From assembly GCA_013203755.1 (NCBI GenBank), contig JABMPI010000735.1:1-32402 (forward strand): a stretch of DNA of 32,402 nucleotides, read 5' to 3'. The stretch is from Bacteroidota bacterium. GTDB lineage: Bacteria; Bacteroidota; Bacteroidia; Bacteroidales; Prolixibacteraceae. A model generated the notes under the pieces. The model was not told where the DNA came from and did no database searches. It saw only the letters and a list, made by a program, of their open reading frames with translations. Positions within the stretch are counted from its first letter, which is position 1. Each line of letters opens with the position of its first letter. Below, piece by piece: positions 17,822 to 26,535 of this stretch. Made by a program: the position numbers and the translations under genes.

Positions 17822-18341
17822 TTGGGGTAAGGGTTTTTTTGCACTGAAAACTCGTTACTTTTTTAGAACAGTAAAAATGGGCATGTAAAGCTCAAGGGTT
17901 ATTTAAAAGTCGCATAATCATTTTGTAAAATTGGTTGGACGATTAGCAGCTAATCGTAGATAGAAATTTTCTTGTAATTTTGTAATTTTTTTAGTCAGAA
18001 AAGTCCTCCTCCGCACTTTCCTTCCCCCATGAAAAAACAAGGCTTTACGAGTGGCACGAATCATAGATTTTTACAGGTTTTAGTTTAATTTGTTTTGTAG
18101 TTTTCTCGCCAGCCTTGTGTTTTCTCTACGGATGGTTCCAAATTCTGCTTGCTTTTATTTTTAGACTGCTTGGAAATAAATATTTCAAAGATTATTTTTT
18201 CAATTTTATAACCAGTATTAGTTGGGAACCCTTTGGCAATTTCCTTGTTACATATATTGTAAATTTTTACACCCTATTTTAGGTAGATGATTTTACTCCT
18301 AAAATTAAAATTGTAATTTCGGCGTCGTAAAATCTAATTTA

Positions 18342-19349
18342 ATGAAAAGAATTAAACGTTTTTTGGGAATTGTCCTCCTACTGGCAATTGTTATTTATGT
18401 GCTTGGTCCAAAACCTGAAAAACCGGAATTGAGTAAAGATTTACCTTCTATTTCGGCAAGTATTGGAAATATTGAAAAATATGTTGAAAATAATGACGCT
18501 GGATTAAGGATAAAACCGGATAATCAATCGCGGATTATTTGGGCAAATGAGTCTAAAAAAGAGCGGTCCAATTACAGTCTATTGTATTTGCATGGTTTCT
18601 CAGCGTCGTGGTACGAAGGTAATCCGGCACATATTCGATTTGCCAAAAAATTTGGATGCAATTTATATATTCCTCGTTTGGCCTCGCACGGTATTGAAAC
18701 CGAAGATGCATTACTTGATATGACCCCTGACCGTTTATGGGAATCGGCAAAACAAGCATTGATGGTTGCGCGCAACATTGGGAAAAAAGTGATTATTATG
18801 AGTACTTCTGCTGGTGGTACTTTGGCTTTAAAACTAGCTTCCGATTTTCCTGAATATGTGGATGGTTTGATTCTTTACTCGCCAAATATCAGAATAAATA
18901 ATAGTGCGGCTTTTATGCTTTCAAAACCCTGGGGATTGCAAATTGGACGAAAATCGAACGGTGGAAAATATCGAATTACAAATGAGGATTTTGGCTCGAA
19001 AGATTGTCAATATTGGGATTGTAAATATCGTATGGAAGGGCTGGTTTATCTTCAACAGCTGGTGGATGAAACTATGAAAAAAGAGACATATAAAAATGTT
19101 ACTGCACCCGTGTTTTTGGGATATTATTATAAAGATGAAACGAATCAGGATTCCTTTGTAAAAGTTAGTGCTATGCTAAAAATGTATAAACAATTGGGTA
19201 CTTCTCCAGACCGTAAAGTTAAAGTGGCATTTCCTGATGCTGGCGGCCATGTAATCGCAAGTGAATTAACTTCGGGATGCGTAGAAGATGTTATTGCTGA
19301 ATCGATAAAATTTGGAACCGAAATTTTGCAATTGAATCCTGTAAAATAA
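18342..19349 (+). CDS. Alpha/beta hydrolase (esterase/lipase-like) with N-terminal membrane anchor
   Basis: 335 aa; LLYLHGFSASWYEG (HG oxyanion motif), MSTSAGGTLAL (nucleophile elbow), DAGGHVIASEL (His region). Confidence 0.87.
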   Translation: MKRIKRFLGIVLLLAIVIYVLGPKPEKPELSKDLPSISASIGNIEKYVENNDAGLRIKPDNQSRIIWANESKKERSNYSLLYLHGFSASWYEGNPAHIRFAKKFGCNLYIPRLASHGIETEDALLDMTPDRLWESAKQALMVARNIGKKVIIMSTSAGGTLALKLASDFPEYVDGLILYSPNIRINNSAAFMLSKPWGLQIGRKSNGGKYRITNEDFGSKDCQYWDCKYRMEGLVYLQQLVDETMKKETYKNVTAPVFLGYYYKDETNQDSFVKVSAMLKMYKQLGTSPDRKVKVAFPDAGGHVIASELTSGCVEDVIAESIKFGTEILQLNPVK

Positions 19350-19368
19350 ATTACTGTTTTATTATCTT

Positions 19369-20097
19369 TTAGATTTTTGATGCTGCGGGTTCATCTAAAA
19401 ACCAAATTAGCTCACCGTTTTTTGGCGAAATATAATAGGCCGGAAGAAGTTTTGCCGCTGCACTGTCATTCATTATTTCCGAAATACGCATAGATTTATT
19501 TTCGCCGGTTACCAGAAAAAAAATGCGACTGGCATTGTTTAATACTTTCCCGGAGAGTGAAACTCGTTTTTGTCCGGTTATTGGATGTTGAGCAACAACA
19601 CATATTTTTTCATCCTCAAATAATTCAATTTGGTCAGGGAAAATAGAAGCGGTGTGTCCGTCATCGCCAAGTCCTAAAATAATTAAATCAAAAACCGGGT
19701 TTTCTTCACGTAAATAAAGGTTGGAGTTAATCTCTTCGGAGTAACGCTTTGCTTCTTTTTCAGGGTTTGCTTCACCTTGTATTCGATGAATATTATCTTT
19801 GGAAATTGAAATATTTGACAACAAATAATCGGTTGTCATTTTATAATTGCTTTCGTTGCTTTCTGGCGAAACGCATCTTTCGTCGCCCCACCAAAAATGA
19901 ATTCTGTCCCAGGGAATTGAGTCAGCATATTTTTTACTAATTTTTTCGAAAAGTCCTTTTGGTGAATTACCACCAGAAAGAGCAATGTCGAAACGTGGTT
20001 GTGATGAGTTTTGCGTTAGTCTGAAAATTTCCTTTGCAATAGCTTTGTAAACTTTTTTGGGGGTTGCGTAAATCTTAACTTCAGTATTAGTTGTCAT
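19369..20097 (-). CDS. pgl: 6-phosphogluconolactonase
   Basis: 242 aa; ALSGGNSPKGLFE, WDRIHFWWGDERCVSPESNESNYKM, DLIILGLGDDGHTASIFP; next to G6PDH. Confidence 0.95.
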   Translation of the reverse strand: MTTNTEVKIYATPKKVYKAIAKEIFRLTQNSSQPRFDIALSGGNSPKGLFEKISKKYADSIPWDRIHFWWGDERCVSPESNESNYKMTTDYLLSNISISKDNIHRIQGEANPEKEAKRYSEEINSNLYLREENPVFDLIILGLGDDGHTASIFPDQIELFEDEKICVVAQHPITGQKRVSLSGKVLNNASRIFFLVTGENKSMRISEIMNDSAAAKLLPAYYISPKNGELIWFLDEPAASKI

Positions 20098-20140
20098 CGT
20101 AATTCGTTTATTTCAATAAAGTTAAAAAAAATATTACAGT

Positions 20141-21640
20141 TTACAGTTCACAATATAATCCGTCATCGGTTAGATTTTTACACGGAAAACGCCACTCATC
20201 ATTTTTTATAAGTTTATTAGATTCTTCTGGTCCCCAGGTTCCGGCAGGGTATCCATAAATTGGAATTTCCGGATTGGTTTGCCATGCATTAATAATGGGC
20301 TGAACAAATTGCCATGCTTCTTCTACAGCGTCACCGCGGGCATATAAAGTGGCATCGCCTTGCATGCAATCCAAAAGTAATCTTTCATAAGCCGCGGGAA
20401 CAAGGGTGTCGGCTAAATCGGAATAATGAAAATCCATGTTTACCGTTTGTACATCGAATCCTGCACCCGGTGTTTTCATGCCAAATTTAAGTAGAATTCC
20501 TTCGTCGGGCTGAATTCTGATAATTAGCTGATTGTTGTTTGTTGCCGCAGATTTTGGCGAGCCAAACAAATGATGAGGTACACTTTTAAAATGAATAACA
20601 ACTTCGGTTACACGAGTAGGAAGTTTTTTTCCGGTTCTTACGCAAAAAGGGACGCCGGCCCAGCGCCAGTTATCAATAAAAAATTTTAATGCTACAAAAG
20701 TCTCTGTGCGCGAAAGATTATCAACTCCAGGTTCGTTGCGATAACCCACAACGGTTTTGTCTTTTATTTTAGATTCGGTGTATTGTCCACGAATCACATA
20801 TTTAGAAACCTGGTTTTCGGGAATAGGACGCAGTGATTGAAATACCTTTGTAATCTCATTCCGAATGGCATTTGCTTCAATAACAACGGGCGGTTCCATG
20901 GCTACAAAACCTACCAGTTGCATCAAATGATTTTGCAACATGTCTCGCATCGCTCCCGAATGGTCGTAATATCCGCCTCTACCTTCAACTCCCAAACTTT
21001 CCGCAGAGGTAATTTCAACACGTTCAATATAATTCCGATTCCAAAGCGGTTCAAAAATACCGTTCGAAAATCGCGAAACTAACATATTTTGCACAGTCTC
21101 TTTCCCTAAATAATGGTCGATACGGTAAATCTGTTCTTCCTTAAAATAATCTAAAAGATTTACATTTAGTTTTTTTGCTGAATCCAGATCGGTTCCAAAG
21201 GGTTTTTCAACAATTAATCTTCGAATACATTTTTTAGATTTACTTAATCCGTTTTTCGAAAGTAAGCGTGGAATAACTTCATAAAGCGATGGGGGAGTAG
21301 AAAGGTAGAATATATAATTTCTTTCGATTTGTAAATCGCTGGAAATTTCGAGCAATCGATTTTTCAAAGGAATAAAATCATTGGCTACGTTGGTTAAAAC
21401 CTGTTGATAGAAAAGCATTTTATTGAAGTCTTTTACACGTTCGTCTACAGGAAGAAACTCGTTCACTTTGTTTCTAAATTCATCGTCGGTTAACGAAGAG
21501 CGGGAAGCACCCAAAACAGCGAATTTTGTTGGAAGTAAATTTTGTTTGTAAAGATTAAACAGTGCCGGAATTAGTTTCCTTCTTGTTAAATCGCCCGATG
21601 CTCCAAAAATTACAAGAATCTGATTTTCTGTCTGTTTCAT
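20141..21640 (-). CDS. zwf: Glucose-6-phosphate 1-dehydrogenase
   Basis: 499 aa; IFGASGDLTRRKLIPALFNLY, RLIVEKPFGTDLDSAK, YRIDHYLGKETVQN. Confidence 0.97.
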   Translation of the reverse strand: MKQTENQILVIFGASGDLTRRKLIPALFNLYKQNLLPTKFAVLGASRSSLTDDEFRNKVNEFLPVDERVKDFNKMLFYQQVLTNVANDFIPLKNRLLEISSDLQIERNYIFYLSTPPSLYEVIPRLLSKNGLSKSKKCIRRLIVEKPFGTDLDSAKKLNVNLLDYFKEEQIYRIDHYLGKETVQNMLVSRFSNGIFEPLWNRNYIERVEITSAESLGVEGRGGYYDHSGAMRDMLQNHLMQLVGFVAMEPPVVIEANAIRNEITKVFQSLRPIPENQVSKYVIRGQYTESKIKDKTVVGYRNEPGVDNLSRTETFVALKFFIDNWRWAGVPFCVRTGKKLPTRVTEVVIHFKSVPHHLFGSPKSAATNNNQLIIRIQPDEGILLKFGMKTPGAGFDVQTVNMDFHYSDLADTLVPAAYERLLLDCMQGDATLYARGDAVEEAWQFVQPIINAWQTNPEIPIYGYPAGTWGPEESNKLIKNDEWRFPCKNLTDDGLYCEL

Positions 21641-21654
21641 AAGATACTATTTTC

Positions 21655-22284
21655 TCATTCAACACAATAAACGATTACATTGTTTTGGTAAAATAAATAC
21701 CAAAGTTTAAAGTGTGAAGTTATTTGGTGTGCTGTTAAAGTTCCAGAGAATTGTCCTTCTTTTTTAATTTCGAAATGAGGTATAAAAATCTGCTCATTAA
21801 ACTGAACTCCGTGTTCATGGGAGCATTTAAAAATGGCCTCTTTTGCGCTCCAGTAAAGTACCGTTGCAGTTTGAGGATTTTCTAAATTTTGAATGTGCTG
21901 GAATTCCTTTTCGTGCAGAAAACGCGCAGCTACTTTTTCAATGTTTCGCCGTGTATCTTCAACATCAATTCCAATATTTTTTTCAGAAATAAAAACTACA
22001 ACGAATTCTGAGGAATGCGAAATACTTATTTTTTTAGAACTATTTTTTAATTTAGGTTTTCCCGATTTGAGGTATTTAATCTCCTGCTTTTCGTTTAATA
22101 AATATTGCAACAAAAGTCGTGCTGCCAGATATTCTATTTTTCGTTTGTCTGCTTTAATCTTGCTGAATTCCTCTTTTTCTTGATTCGAAAATTGAAACGA
22201 GGAAATTAAATCAGTCGCAGATTCTGATAATTCCCAAATTCCCAAAGTACCAAACTCAGTTTCTATTTTTTTTACAATTGGCAT
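21655..22284 (-). CDS. 4'-phosphopantetheinyl transferase superfamily protein
   Basis: 209 aa; KKISISHSSEFVVVFISEKNIGIDVEDTRR and YWSAKEAIFKC, the Sfp-type PPTase motifs. Confidence 0.92.
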   Translation of the reverse strand: MPIVKKIETEFGTLGIWELSESATDLISSFQFSNQEKEEFSKIKADKRKIEYLAARLLLQYLLNEKQEIKYLKSGKPKLKNSSKKISISHSSEFVVVFISEKNIGIDVEDTRRNIEKVAARFLHEKEFQHIQNLENPQTATVLYWSAKEAIFKCSHEHGVQFNEQIFIPHFEIKKEGQFSGTLTAHQITSHFKLWYLFYQNNVIVYCVE

Positions 22285-22880
22285 TAGTTCCAGGTTGTGG
22301 TTTCGATAAGACGAATGATATCTGTTTCAAAAAAATCTATTACCGGTTTTATTGAATCGATATTAGGAACTTCGCGAATGTAGAATGCGCCGCGTAAAAA
22401 GTGGTTGGTACTGTCTGTTAAAAAAAATTGAAAGGGAGAGGCAGCATTTCCTTTAATTCTATATATAATTCCATATACCTTTTCTGCTGGATTCATAAAA
22501 ACTTGCTCATCAATTGCATCGGCTTTTATGGAGTGTTTGTAGGCAAGCTTTCTTGTTTCTTCCATAAATTTAGCTAAAACAGCTTGGTTGGGTTCATTGG
22601 TTTTATTCAGATTATAATACGAAAGGTGTATTTCAGCCTTGTTTTTTGGGATAGAAATATTTATCCAAAAGGGTTGATCCGGGTTGTGTTTGTCGGTTGT
22701 TATTTCTGAATAATTGGGGATTTCGAATTGATATGGAAAATTACTGTTGGTAAAGTGGTACTCTTTTTCGGGGAAATCAATTCGGAAAAATGAACGCGGT
22801 TTAGGGGTGTATTTTTCTTTACATCCAACAAAGGAAAGTATAAAAATGAAAAAAAGTAATTTAATTCTCATTGAATTCAT
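22284..22880 (-). CDS. gldD: Gliding motility lipoprotein GldD
   Basis: 198 aa; lipobox FVGC; YTPKPRSFFRIDFPEKEYH typical of GldD; adjacent to GldE. True start may be MRIKLL (22871). Confidence 0.92.
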   Translation of the reverse strand: MNSMRIKLLFFIFILSFVGCKEKYTPKPRSFFRIDFPEKEYHFTNSNFPYQFEIPNYSEITTDKHNPDQPFWINISIPKNKAEIHLSYYNLNKTNEPNQAVLAKFMEETRKLAYKHSIKADAIDEQVFMNPAEKVYGIIYRIKGNAASPFQFFLTDSTNHFLRGAFYIREVPNIDSIKPVIDFFETDIIRLIETTTWN

Positions 22881-22995
22881 ATTGATTTTTAACGAAAAAA
22901 AACGTTGATTATTTGCTCCACAATTTTACTGAGCCAAATATCAAAATTGTTTACGTTTTGTTCTACTACTTGTTTTTGACCGTGAATTAATGTTC

Positions 22996-24318
22996 CTATC
23001 TCTTAATTTCAACTTTAATTTGTTTAATTCGGCGATTATCAACTGCTTCTATTGTAAAATTAAATTGTTTGTAGTTTACTTTTTCATGAAGTATTGGAAT
23101 TGCTCCCTTCAGCTCTAAAATTAGTCCGGCTAAAGTATCAGCATCGCCTTTTACTTCGTCAAAAACTGTGTCGTTACAATTTACCACTTTGTAAAAATCG
23201 CCCAATAAAACTTTGCCATCAAACAGATAAATATTGTCCGAAAGTTTTGAGAAGAAGTTTTCTTCCTCGTCAAATTCATCTGTAATATCACCAACAATTT
23301 CTTCTAAAATATCTTCTAAAGTTACAATACCCGATGTTCCTCCATATTCGTCAACAACCACAGCTAAATGCACTTTGTGTTTTTGAAACTCTTCTAAAAG
23401 CGAGTTTATTTTTTTTGTTTCGGGAACATGAAAGGGAGCGCGGGTAAGCGTTTGCCATTTAAACGAATTTCCTTTGTGGCTGTGTGGAAGTATATCTTTT
23501 ATATAAAGTATTCCGCTTATGTTATCGAATGAATCGATGTACACAGGAATTCGGGAATACCCGGAGTTGTTAATTACCTGAAGTACTTTTGAGAAATCTG
23601 TTTTAATGTCAATTGAAACCACATCAACGCGAGGTTTCATAATTTCTTCTACACTTTTGTTGCCAAATTTTACAATACCTTCCAATATATCTTTGTCTTC
23701 AGAAAATTCATAATCAGACGTTAATTCAAGTGCTTGCGAAATTTCATCCATCGAAATGTTTTTGCGATATTTTTTAAGTCGCTTATTTACAAAGGAAGTA
23801 GAGTAAATTAGCACAGAATTAATCGGACGAAATAATTTCTCAAGCAAATGAAGAGGAATAGCCATAAATTTAGCAAATCCCAGTGCGAAATGAGTAGCAT
23901 AAACTTTGGGCATAATTTCTCCGAAAAGTAAAAGGAAAAAAGTTATGATGACAATTTGAATAAGAAATTCGATTACAGGAGCATTCTCAATGGTAATCAT
24001 ACTGTTTGTAATATTGGCCATAAGAATGATCATGCCAATATTTACTAAATTGTTGGCAACCAAAATTGTTGCAAGTAATTTTTCGGGGTGTTCCAGGTTT
24101 TTTAGTACCTGATTGTTTATTCTGCTTTTCTTTTTTAGCTTTTGTTTTTGAGATGCGCTAAGTGAAAAATAAGCCACTTCAGAACCACTAATTAAGGCTG
24201 AACTTAATAAAAGCAGCAATACAACAATAACACTAATAACTGTACTTAAAGTTAAAGAGTGGAATTGAATGTTCCAACTGCCTATTGCGGCAGAATCAAG
24301 TAGTGGTTCTGTTTCCAA
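22996..24318 (-). CDS. gldE: Gliding motility-associated protein GldE (CNNM/DUF21 + CBS + CorC domains)
   Basis: 440 aa; ALISGSEVAYFSLSASQKQ; CBS pair VEEIMKPRVDVVSI...VHLAVVVDEYGGTSGIVTLEDILEEIVGDITDEFD; adjacent to gldD and ssb. Confidence 0.93.
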   Translation of the reverse strand: METEPLLDSAAIGSWNIQFHSLTLSTVISVIVVLLLLLSSALISGSEVAYFSLSASQKQKLKKKSRINNQVLKNLEHPEKLLATILVANNLVNIGMIILMANITNSMITIENAPVIEFLIQIVIITFFLLLFGEIMPKVYATHFALGFAKFMAIPLHLLEKLFRPINSVLIYSTSFVNKRLKKYRKNISMDEISQALELTSDYEFSEDKDILEGIVKFGNKSVEEIMKPRVDVVSIDIKTDFSKVLQVINNSGYSRIPVYIDSFDNISGILYIKDILPHSHKGNSFKWQTLTRAPFHVPETKKINSLLEEFQKHKVHLAVVVDEYGGTSGIVTLEDILEEIVGDITDEFDEEENFFSKLSDNIYLFDGKVLLGDFYKVVNCNDTVFDEVKGDADTLAGLILELKGAIPILHEKVNYKQFNFTIEAVDNRRIKQIKVEIKR

Positions 24319-24333
24319 ATTGTATTTGTTAAA

Positions 24334-24777
24334 TTAGAATGGTAAATCTTCGTCACCACCGGCATCTTCCACTTCTGGTGTGTTAACCGTTGGAGTTGAG
24401 ACCGAAGCTGGAGTTGATGCCTGACCTGAATTGTCAGAACTTCCTCGTGAATCTTTGGAGTCTAACATTACCATATTATTGGCAACAATCTCGGTGAAAT
24501 ATTTTGTAACCCCATCTTTTTCGTACTGTCTCGAAGTAATTTTTCCTTCAATAAAAAGTTTAGAGCCTTTCTTTACGTATTTTTCTACCACTTCGGCTAA
24601 ACCACGCCACAAAACAATATTGTGCCACTCTGTGGTAGTAACTCTTTCGCCATTTTTTGCATTGTACGATTCTGACGTTGCCAACGAAAAACTTGCAACA
24701 GCAACTCCTGAATCTAAGTGTCTAATTTCAGGGTCTTTCCCAACATTTCCAACAAGAATAACTTTGTTTACTGACAT
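24334..24777 (-). CDS. ssb: Single-stranded DNA-binding protein
   Basis: 147 aa; MSVNKVILVGNVGKDPEIR, TTEWHNIVLWRGLAEVVEKYVKKGSKLFIEGK; acidic tail GGDEDLPF. Confidence 0.97.
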   Translation of the reverse strand: MSVNKVILVGNVGKDPEIRHLDSGVAVASFSLATSESYNAKNGERVTTTEWHNIVLWRGLAEVVEKYVKKGSKLFIEGKITSRQYEKDGVTKYFTEIVANNMVMLDSKDSRGSSDNSGQASTPASVSTPTVNTPEVEDAGGDEDLPF

Positions 24778-24852
24778 AACTTTTCTTTTTTAGGTTAACA
24801 CTTTAAAAGTACTATTTTGATAGTTGAAACTTGAATGTAACCGGTTGTTATT

Positions 24853-25902
24853 TTATCCAATATTTAAATCGTTAATAAATTGCTCAAGCAATTTAGGCAC
24901 AGCAAATTTATGAATATCTTTTTTATTTATGCGTATTATTTCATTACTTATATTTTCTGCTTTTTCTATTTCTATATGAATTAGGCGCGCATAAATTATT
25001 TGATGGCTGAGTATGTGTTTCTTTTCTGCAGAAATAGATTTAATATTTATTGCATTATTAATAAGAAATGGAATTTCATTTCTTAGAATATCGTTTTCAG
25101 GGAGAGATTCTTTTGACTCGATTAGCGGAAATTGGTATAAATTTTTCCAAATATCGTTATTTGTTCTTTTCTCAAAAAATGTAAATTCTCCACTTTCTAT
25201 ATAGTAATAGTAAAAGTAGCGTTTGGTTTGTTTTATTTTTTTTGATTTTACAGGAAGCTGTTCAATTAAATGATTCTTTAGGGCAAAACAGGTTTGTGCA
25301 ATGGGGCATAAATTACATTTTGGCGATTTTGGCACGCATTGCAAAGCCCCAAATTCCATAAACGCCTGATTGTGCATGCCTGGATTTTGGTGTAATAACA
25401 ACTCTTCTGCTAATTCGTAAAACTCCTTTTTTCCGCGGTTCGAGTCAATAGGAGTTTCTATTCCAAAGTACCGCGAAAGCACTCTGTATATGTTCCCATC
25501 AACCGTGGGGTGCGGTAAGTTGAAAGCAATGGAAGAGATGGCAGCGGCAGTATAAAGTCCAATTCCCTTCAATTTTAATATCTTTTTGTACTCGTTTGGG
25601 AAATTCCCGCTAAATTGGTTAACAATTATTTTCGCAGAGAAATGAAGATTTCTGGCACGGGAGTAATAACCCAATCCTTGCCAAAGTTTTAGTACTTCAT
25701 CTTCGGTGGCAGATGCGAGAATATTTACAGTGGGGAAATGTGTGACAAATTGTTGGTAATAGCCTATGCCCTGAACAACACGGGTCTGTTGAAGTATTAT
25801 TTCCGACAGCCAAATTTTGTATGGATCTTTTGTTTTTCGCCATGGAAGGTCTCGCTTGTTACTTAAAAACCAAGTGTAAATATCGTTCTGAAAATCACTC
25901 AT
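24853..25902 (-). CDS. mutY: A/G-specific adenine glycosylase
   Basis: 349 aa; LPWRKTKDPYKIWLSEIILQQTRV, LKGIGLYTAAAISSIAFN, VDGNIYRVLSR; Fe-S CVPKSPKCNLCPIAQTC. Confidence 0.96.
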   Translation of the reverse strand: MSDFQNDIYTWFLSNKRDLPWRKTKDPYKIWLSEIILQQTRVVQGIGYYQQFVTHFPTVNILASATEDEVLKLWQGLGYYSRARNLHFSAKIIVNQFSGNFPNEYKKILKLKGIGLYTAAAISSIAFNLPHPTVDGNIYRVLSRYFGIETPIDSNRGKKEFYELAEELLLHQNPGMHNQAFMEFGALQCVPKSPKCNLCPIAQTCFALKNHLIEQLPVKSKKIKQTKRYFYYYYIESGEFTFFEKRTNNDIWKNLYQFPLIESKESLPENDILRNEIPFLINNAINIKSISAEKKHILSHQIIYARLIHIEIEKAENISNEIIRINKKDIHKFAVPKLLEQFINDLNIG

Positions 25903-25959
25903 TTAACGCTAATTAATTAAGAATCTTTATAAAAACAAAAATAATTCATTTGAAATGCT

Positions 25960-25988
25960 TTTGAGTCTTTAAATTATTTTTATTTTTG
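25960..25988 (+). promoter_or_regulatory. Bacteroidetes promoter for the HU / bS22-like unit
   Basis: TTTG (25960..25963) - N17 - TATTTTTG (25981..25988), upstream of the 26037 start. Confidence 0.65.
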
Positions 25989-26036
25989 CAAACTCATTTG
26001 TAACGATAATAGGTTGAAAATTAAATATATTAAGAA

Positions 26037-26321
26037 ATGACAAAGGCAGATATTGTAAATGAAATCTCGAAAAATACAGGAATTGAAAAGGTAACTGTTC
26101 AAAAAACAGTTGAAGCTTTTATGGAAACTGTAAAAGATTCATTAGTTGATGGTAAAAACGTTTACCTTAGAGGTTTTGGGAGTTTTGTAGTAAAACAAAG
26201 AGCTGAAAAGACAGCTAGAAATATTTCGAAAAATACTACGATTATTATTCCTGCACACAATATTCCTTCGTTTAAACCAGCGAAAACATTTGTATCCGAA
26301 GTTAAAAATCAAGTAAAATAA
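26037..26321 (+). CDS. HU/IHF-family DNA-binding protein (IHF-like variant)
   Basis: 94 aa; MTKADIVNEISKNTGIEKVTVQKTVEAFMETVKDSL, VYLRGFGSFVVKQRAEKTARNISKNTTI. Confidence 0.94.
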   Translation: MTKADIVNEISKNTGIEKVTVQKTVEAFMETVKDSLVDGKNVYLRGFGSFVVKQRAEKTARNISKNTTIIIPAHNIPSFKPAKTFVSEVKNQVK

Positions 26322-26327
26322 TTAAGT

Positions 26328-26420
26328 ATGCCGAGCGGAAAGAAAAGAAAGAGACATAAGATGGCTACTCATAAGCGCAAAAAAAGATTGCGTAAGAATA
26401 GACATAAAAAGAAAAAATAG
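26328..26420 (+). CDS. Small highly basic AURKAIP1/COX24-domain protein (bS22/mS38-like ribosomal protein)
   Basis: ATG 26328 to TAG 26420 encodes MPSGKKRKRHKMATHKRKKRLRKNRHKKKK (30 aa). Pattern resembles actinobacterial bS22 and mitochondrial mS38 C-terminal regions. Starts 6 nt after the HU stop; absent from the supplied ORF track. Confidence 0.85.
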   Translation: MPSGKKRKRHKMATHKRKKRLRKNRHKKKK

Positions 26421-26451
26421 GAATACTTAGTAATCTTATTTAGAATATTGG

Positions 26452-26485
26452 TTAAACCTAAAGTATATTTATGCTTTAGGTTTAA
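26452..26485 (+). terminator. Perfect stem-loop between the bS22-like ORF and RNase G (terminator or leader hairpin)
   Basis: TTAAACCTAAAG-TATATTTATG-CTTTAGGTTTAA: 12-bp perfect stem, 10-nt loop; weak T tract afterwards (TCTGTTATAA). Confidence 0.5.
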
Positions 26486-26535
26486 TCTGTTATAAACAAT
26501 AGTATTAATTAAAATTACAGTTTAAAGAAAAGGTT

